The position numbers and the translations under genes were made by a program. Shown here piece by piece: positions 6,973-9,791 of a DNA stretch of 9,791 nt. The notes below the pieces were generated by a model that did not search any database, was not told the origin of the DNA, and saw only the letters and a program-made list of their open reading frames with translations. The stretch is from assembly GCA_003641405.1 (NCBI GenBank), contig QNAF01000077.1, positions 1-9,791 of the forward strand, read 5' to 3'. The first letter of the stretch is position 1. Each line of letters opens with the position of its first letter. The DNA is from Candidatus Zixiibacteriota bacterium (lineage in GTDB: Bacteria; Zixibacteria; MSB-5A5; GN15; FEB-12).

Positions 6973-7308
6973 TCAGAAAGATTTGAGAGCATCCTCACGG
7001 CTGTCGAAATGCTCAAAAACCGTGATCAGCCGTGTCATAGCCAAAATCGACTCAATATTGGTGATATTGGCCAGCACGAGCCGCCCGCCGGCCTTTTTAA
7101 CCGTTGTCAGTGCTGAGATGAGCATCCCCAGCCCAACTGAGTTCATCCACTCGACCTTCTTGAGGTCAATCACGAACTGCTTCTTGTTCAGTTGGATGTA
7201 TTCGTGGAGCTTGCCGTGGAACAAGGTAGTTTCTTCCCCACCCATGATCTTTCCTGAGATGTCTAAAACGACAAGACCGGAATCAGAAACGGAATCTTCG
7301 AACTTCAT
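6973..7308 (-). CDS. STAS-domain anti-sigma factor antagonist (SpoIIAA/RsbV-like)
   Basis: This 111-residue single-domain protein is of the SpoIIAA/RsbV family. In that family an unphosphorylated STAS protein binds an anti-sigma kinase and frees its sigma factor, and phosphorylation of a conserved serine switches it off. The hallmark segment is VEWMNSVGLGMLISA, with Ser57 at the phospho-acceptor position (family form MDSSGLG or MDSTGLG). The alternating beta-alpha pattern and length are typical. The ATG at 7308 has AAGGTG 8 nt upstream. A terminator follows at once. No anti-sigma kinase (RsbW-like HATPase) or PP2C phosphatase lies in the window, so its partners must be encoded elsewhere. It could also act in a non-sigma switch, since orphan STAS proteins have varied roles. 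Confidence 0.9.
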   Translation of the reverse strand: MKFEDSVSDSGLVVLDISGKIMGGEETTLFHGKLHEYIQLNKKQFVIDLKKVEWMNSVGLGMLISALTTVKKAGGRLVLANITNIESILAMTRLITVFEHFDSREDALKSF

Positions 7309-7485
7309 TTCGCTTCACCTTGTATCAAATAGTCTCTGTGTTTCACATCAGTTTGCCGAAACATATCCGGCACGAAGAGCAGACCTTCCGCTCGACAGCC
7401 CAATATTGGAATCCAAGCTACAGAAAGCAAGCGTTTTGGCGGGGCGGGCAGAAAATGAAGCGTAGGGCAGGGTCGGGGCACCTGA
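7309..7485. other. Spacer between the unknown small gene and the STAS gene
   Basis: I see no convincing gene here. It holds the STAS ribosome binding site (AAGGTG), a weak TGCCG/CGGCA inverted repeat (7354-7358, 7368-7372), and a GTAGGGCAGG stretch near 7463 that recalls the CTTGTAGGGCAGG start of hairpin copy B. A promoter for the STAS gene probably lies here, but I found no clear -35/-10 pair. Confidence 0.4.
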
Positions 7486-7758
7486 TCACGTATTAACAGT
7501 TCCGTCACGGTGATAGACGATATGTCTGTTTGGTGAAATGAACGAACTAATCCCACCAGCGTATACCGATATCACGATACGAATGTAATCGTTATTCTTC
7601 TCTAATCTCAAAGCCTCGGCGTTGTATTCCTGACCTTCGATCGAGCCAGTATAGTACTGGGGGAAGTCAAGATCCAACTTCGCAACTTCAGCATAGCTCC
7701 TGAGCGACCACCTTGCTACCTCTGCATCCAGCGCCTTCGCCAAGTCCACACGTCCCAT
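7486..7758 (-). CDS. Small protein of unknown function, 90 residues
   Basis: I cannot name this protein. The reading frame is open further upstream, but the ATG at 7758 is the convincing start: AGAGGT lies 7 nt before it, and the upstream frame runs through palindromic repeats. The product is soluble, with no signal peptide or membrane segment. An N-terminal amphipathic stretch (about residues 3-24, with ALDAEVARWS and SYAEVAKL) is followed by alternating polar and hydrophobic segments (about 38-80, including YIRIVISVYAGG) that look like beta strands, so a small alpha-plus-beta fold is likely. It resembles the general pattern of short uncharacterised proteins beginning with a DAEVxxWS helix, but I cannot cite a family. 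It lies between a repeat array and the STAS gene; no link to either is shown. Confidence 0.7.
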   Translation of the reverse strand: MGRVDLAKALDAEVARWSLRSYAEVAKLDLDFPQYYTGSIEGQEYNAEALRLEKNNDYIRIVISVYAGGISSFISPNRHIVYHRDGTVNT

Positions 7759-7799
7759 ACTTGATACCTCTGTTTGGTGACAGGTGTAGCGCATAAAAC

Positions 7800-7814
7800 G
7801 ATGGGCGGCCCATC
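7800..7814. repeat. Perfect short palindrome GATGGGC-G-GCCCATC
   Basis: Seven-base arms flank a single base. It is the first element of the array between the small gene and the symporter gene and lies in the small gene's leader region. Confidence 0.5.
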
Positions 7815-7822
7815 CGCTTGGG

Positions 7823-7842
7823 CCTGTTGAAAAAGTCCTGTC
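7823..7842. repeat. TGTTGAAAAAG motif at the left end of a repeat array
   Basis: CTGTTGAAAA (7824-7833 region) lies between GGGC and GTCC, which can pair with one G-T wobble. The motif recurs with other arms at 4334-4343 and 9456-9465. In inverted form it matches GCTTGTCAACA at about 7977-7987 at 9 of 11 positions, so it could be one end of a small element. Confidence 0.45.
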
Positions 7843-7850
7843 CTTGAGTT

Positions 7851-7898
7851 GAGTCAGGTCCTTCGAATCTGCGATAGCAGGTTTGTGAGACCTGACTC
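7851..7898. repeat. Long inverted repeat GAGTCAGGTC / GACCTGACTC
   Basis: Perfect 10-bp arms (7851-7860 and 7889-7898) are 28 nt apart. The interior can pair further, with CTGC against GCAG around GATA, giving a long cruciform-like hairpin. Confidence 0.7.
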
Positions 7899-7900
7899 TG

Positions 7901-7922
7901 TTCTGTGACATGATGTTACGTG
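7901..7922 (+). repeat. 22-bp dispersed module, copy 2
   Basis: TTCTGTGACATGATGT followed by TACGTG matches the minus strand of 3287-3308 at 21 of 22 positions. Its last bases overlap the start of the next palindrome. Confidence 0.7.
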
Positions 7923-7962
7923 TCGGGTCACAATCCCGCTTTGCGGAATCAGGACCCGACAC
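7920..7962. repeat. Long inverted repeat GTGTCGGGTC / GACCCGACAC
   Basis: Perfect 10-bp arms (7920-7929 and 7953-7962) enclose an inner hairpin, ATCCCGC with GCGGAAT, with one mismatch around TTT. The inner CCCGCTTTGCGG resembles CCGCTTGCGG at 7991-8000. Confidence 0.7.
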
Positions 7963-7986
7963 AACGTTGCTATGGGGCTTGTCAAC

Positions 7987-8007
7987 AAACCCGCTTGCGG
8001 TGGGTTT
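7987..8007. repeat. Hairpin AAACCCGC / GGTGGGTTT, possible symporter 3' end
   Basis: An 8-bp stem with one G-T pair lies about 49 nt past the symporter stop codon. It contains the perfect palindrome CCGCTTGCGG (7991-8000); CCGCATGCGG occurs at 9471-9480, and the following TGG is shared too. The U residues lie mainly in the stem, so it is at best a weak terminator. Confidence 0.5.
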
Positions 8008-8055
8008 CTAATAAACCGAGTGTCTTGCGCGACTAAATCATCCCTCGACCCGCTC

Positions 8056-9441
8056 TTACCGCTTGTGGCCTGACGCACGGAAGTGTGACGTCACGAACAG
8101 CGCCAGCGATACGGCCAGCCCTGGGAAAATCGGTTGCAACCCAAGCCAATACTCACCGGAATCAGAGAAAAACTTCGACACGTACCACGACAACGAGATC
8201 CCGCCGGCAAACATGATCATCACAAACGCTCGTGATGCGGCCAGCCGTCGTTTGCCCACAAATGCGTAAAAAACAGGCACCAGCAATGCCGGTGTGCCGA
8301 TTGAACCGAATGCGTGCCAGATGTCCACCACCGACCTGAAAAACAGTGCCCACACAATGGCCAGAACTGACGTAATCACAAGCCCTAACCTCGTGTAACG
8401 AGGTACTTGATCGGGACGAATCCAGCCGAACCGCCTGAGTATGTCGTTGCCGAACGTTGACGCCGCCAGAAACGAGTATGAGTCAACAGTCGACATGACC
8501 GTGGCAAGCAACGCCAGTGCGAACAACCCCAGCAAGCCAACCGGCAGGACCGCATTAGCCAGCGCAGGGAACGACGATACGGGATCAGCCAGCTCTGGTA
8601 ATAACGCGCGCGCATACAGTCCACACGAAGTTGTCATAAAATCGAAAACCGCCCAACAGCCGATAGAGATCAGAATCCCGGTGCGCGCCGTGTTCGCACT
8701 TTTAGCTGCGTAACACCGCTGGTAGAACGCCGGTTCTATCAGTGTAGCCAATGCAATTACATACCATGTTCCTATGTACCAGCCGGAATTACCTCCGTGC
8801 CACGTGAGATGACTATCCGGAATGTGCTCCTTGAGAAACTCCCACCCACCGTAGTTCGTAACCAGCACGACCAGCAACACTGCAAAGCCTGTAAACATCA
8901 GCCCGAACTGGAGCAGGTCAGTCCGCACTACGGAGTTGAAACCACCGAGGTAAACGTAGACAATCGATGTTGCACTGCCGAGTAGAACACCAACCCAGAA
9001 CGGCCAGCCGAACAACTGTTCTGCCAGCACGCCTAACATGAGAACGTACGCCGCCGGTACAGTCATCAGAAAAATGATCACCGAGCCGAGCGCGGCAGTC
9101 CTGTTGTCATAAACTTGCGCAAGGCGATCAGGTATGGTCAGCAGCTCTGTCTGCCGCGCCTTCTTTGCAAGAAACATCGCAAACAGGAAAGCGGCCAGGT
9201 AGTATGGCAACCCAAACACCAGCCAGTTGGACACGCCGTATTGGTAGCTGTACTCTCCCACCCCGAGAATGCCCCCATACCAGGTCGAGACAAGCGACGC
9301 CACCAGTGCCGGTAACGTCAGCATACGCCCCCCCACAATCATCTGAGAGGCGCTACTGTCCTTTCTGAGCCGCTTGACAAAACCCAGTACCAGCACCAGC
9401 ACCAGGTAGGCAGCAATCAGGCTGTAGTCAATTGCATGCAT
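8056..9441 (-). CDS. Sodium:solute symporter family (SSS) transporter
   Basis: This inner-membrane secondary transporter of the SSS family (PutP/SGLT-like, LeuT fold) couples solute uptake to an ion gradient, usually sodium. The 461-residue protein has about 13 hydrophobic segments. Family marks include the GGFNSVVRTDLLQ segment (166-178), QRCYAAKS (241-248) and STVDS (317-321), where serine and threonine residues form the sodium site in characterised members. Length is at the short end of the usual range and I see no internal break. The substrate cannot be told from the sequence. The ATG at 9441 lacks a strong ribosome binding site. The gene lies 79 nt downstream of a TonB-dependent receptor on the same strand, so joint uptake of one compound across both membranes is possible but unproven. 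A hairpin array follows. Confidence 0.93.
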   Translation of the reverse strand: MHAIDYSLIAAYLVLVLVLGFVKRLRKDSSASQMIVGGRMLTLPALVASLVSTWYGGILGVGEYSYQYGVSNWLVFGLPYYLAAFLFAMFLAKKARQTELLTIPDRLAQVYDNRTAALGSVIIFLMTVPAAYVLMLGVLAEQLFGWPFWVGVLLGSATSIVYVYLGGFNSVVRTDLLQFGLMFTGFAVLLVVLVTNYGGWEFLKEHIPDSHLTWHGGNSGWYIGTWYVIALATLIEPAFYQRCYAAKSANTARTGILISIGCWAVFDFMTTSCGLYARALLPELADPVSSFPALANAVLPVGLLGLFALALLATVMSTVDSYSFLAASTFGNDILRRFGWIRPDQVPRYTRLGLVITSVLAIVWALFFRSVVDIWHAFGSIGTPALLVPVFYAFVGKRRLAASRAFVMIMFAGGISLSWYVSKFFSDSGEYWLGLQPIFPGLAVSLALFVTSHFRASGHKR

Positions 9442-9451
9442 AATTGCTTAG

Positions 9452-9518
9452 CAGTCTGTTGAAAAACTGTCCGCATGCGGTGGATGAACATCCGAGATGT
9501 GTCACTTCTTCAACAAGC
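9452..9518. repeat. Palindrome cluster bounded by inverted TGTTGAA motifs
   Basis: TGTTGAAAAA (9457-9466) and TTCTTCAACA (9506-9515) are inverted copies at 9 of 10 positions. Between them lie CCGCATGCGG (9471-9480) and GGATG/CATCC. The left motif also sits between CAGT and ACTG (9452-9455, 9466-9469). The cluster fills nearly all of the gap between the receptor and symporter genes. Confidence 0.6.
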
Positions 9519-9520
9519 TC

Positions 9521-9791
9521 CTAAAACATTTCCAATTGCACCTGGCCGTAGAACGACCGCTCCGAAGCTACGAAATATGCTGCCCAGCCGTCGATACTCA
9601 CCTGTTCATTCTGTTGGCGCGACGCCCAGTTGTCGGCCCATGAAGCAACCGCCTCGTACTTTTTGTCGAACAGGTTGTCAACGCGCGCTGTAAATGTCAG
9701 GCGTCCCATCTGTAGGAAGTTCTCCCAACTCACCGATGCCGAGAGTGAAGATATGTAAACTGGATCGATAGACATCGATTCAGTGTTCCAC
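9521..9791 (-). CDS. TonB-dependent outer-membrane receptor, C-terminal end (partial)
   Basis: Only the last 90 or so codons are in the window; the frame is open to the right edge, so the Met at 9775 is internal and not a start. The visible part has the C-terminal beta-barrel signature of TonB-dependent receptors: a strand, then RVDNLFDKKYEA (family form xNLFDxxYE), a turn region, and a final strand FYGQVQLEMF ending in the terminal phenylalanine that BamA recognises in outer-membrane proteins. Such receptors import iron complexes, cobalamin, sugars or other compounds using TonB-ExbBD energy. The plug domain and the substrate cannot be seen. The TAG stop is followed by a palindrome cluster and then the symporter gene. 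Confidence 0.85.
   Translation of the reverse strand, partial: WNTESMSIDPVYISSLSASVSWENFLQMGRLTFTARVDNLFDKKYEAVASWADNWASRQQNEQVSIDGWAAYFVASERSFYGQVQLEMF

Noticed and set aside
7305..7556. An 83-codon minus-strand reading frame overlapping the small gene and the STAS start
   Set aside because: Rich in Pro, Arg and Cys with no fold-like pattern, and it overlaps two better-supported genes.
7759..7962. Upstream extension of the 90-residue protein to 158 residues
   Set aside because: The extension translates inverted repeats, while the internal ATG at 7758 has a good ribosome binding site.
7854..8078. A 74-codon minus-strand reading frame across the repeat array
   Set aside because: It overlaps the symporter's 3' end and two long inverted repeats; the translation has no recognisable pattern.

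Overview
The window reads as ordinary chromosomal DNA from a diderm (Gram-negative type) bacterium. Every gene I accept lies on the minus strand. A TonB-dependent outer-membrane receptor end implies an outer membrane. The lon-engB pair, a PcrA/UvrD helicase, a STAS anti-anti-sigma factor and a kinase-fold protein fit many phyla. The short palindromic repeats between genes remind me of uncultured FCB-group lineages such as Zixibacteria, but that is only a weak impression.

Layout, high to low coordinate (direction of transcription). The 3' end of a TonB-dependent receptor enters at the right edge (9791-9521). A 79-nt palindrome-rich gap follows, then a sodium:solute symporter (9441-8056). About 300 nt of stacked hairpins and dispersed repeats (8055-7759) come next, then a 90-residue protein of unknown function with a good ribosome binding site (7758-7486), a 177-nt spacer, and a STAS-domain anti-sigma factor antagonist (7308-6973) ending at a strong intrinsic terminator (6940-6916). 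The PcrA/UvrD helicase gene (6777-4585) has a candidate promoter so close to its ATG that the mRNA may be almost leaderless. A second hairpin array (4584-4257) separates it from a tail-anchored protein with a kinase fold that has lost the catalytic aspartate (4256-3324). A third repeat cluster (3308-3198) precedes lon (3077-678), whose stop codon overlaps the start of engB (678-10).

The genes do not form one pathway. lon-engB is a housekeeping operon (protein quality control plus ribosome assembly). The receptor and symporter may be an uptake pair. The STAS protein and the kinase-like protein look like signalling components without visible partners.

The most unusual content is in the gaps. 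Several hairpins have different but self-complementary arms around a near-constant CTTGY loop. A 23-bp palindrome occurs in inverted orientation on both sides of the pseudokinase gene. A 22-bp module recurs 4.6 kb away with one mismatch. TGTTGARAA-type motifs bound two of the arrays in inverted orientation, as the ends of a small non-autonomous mobile element might.
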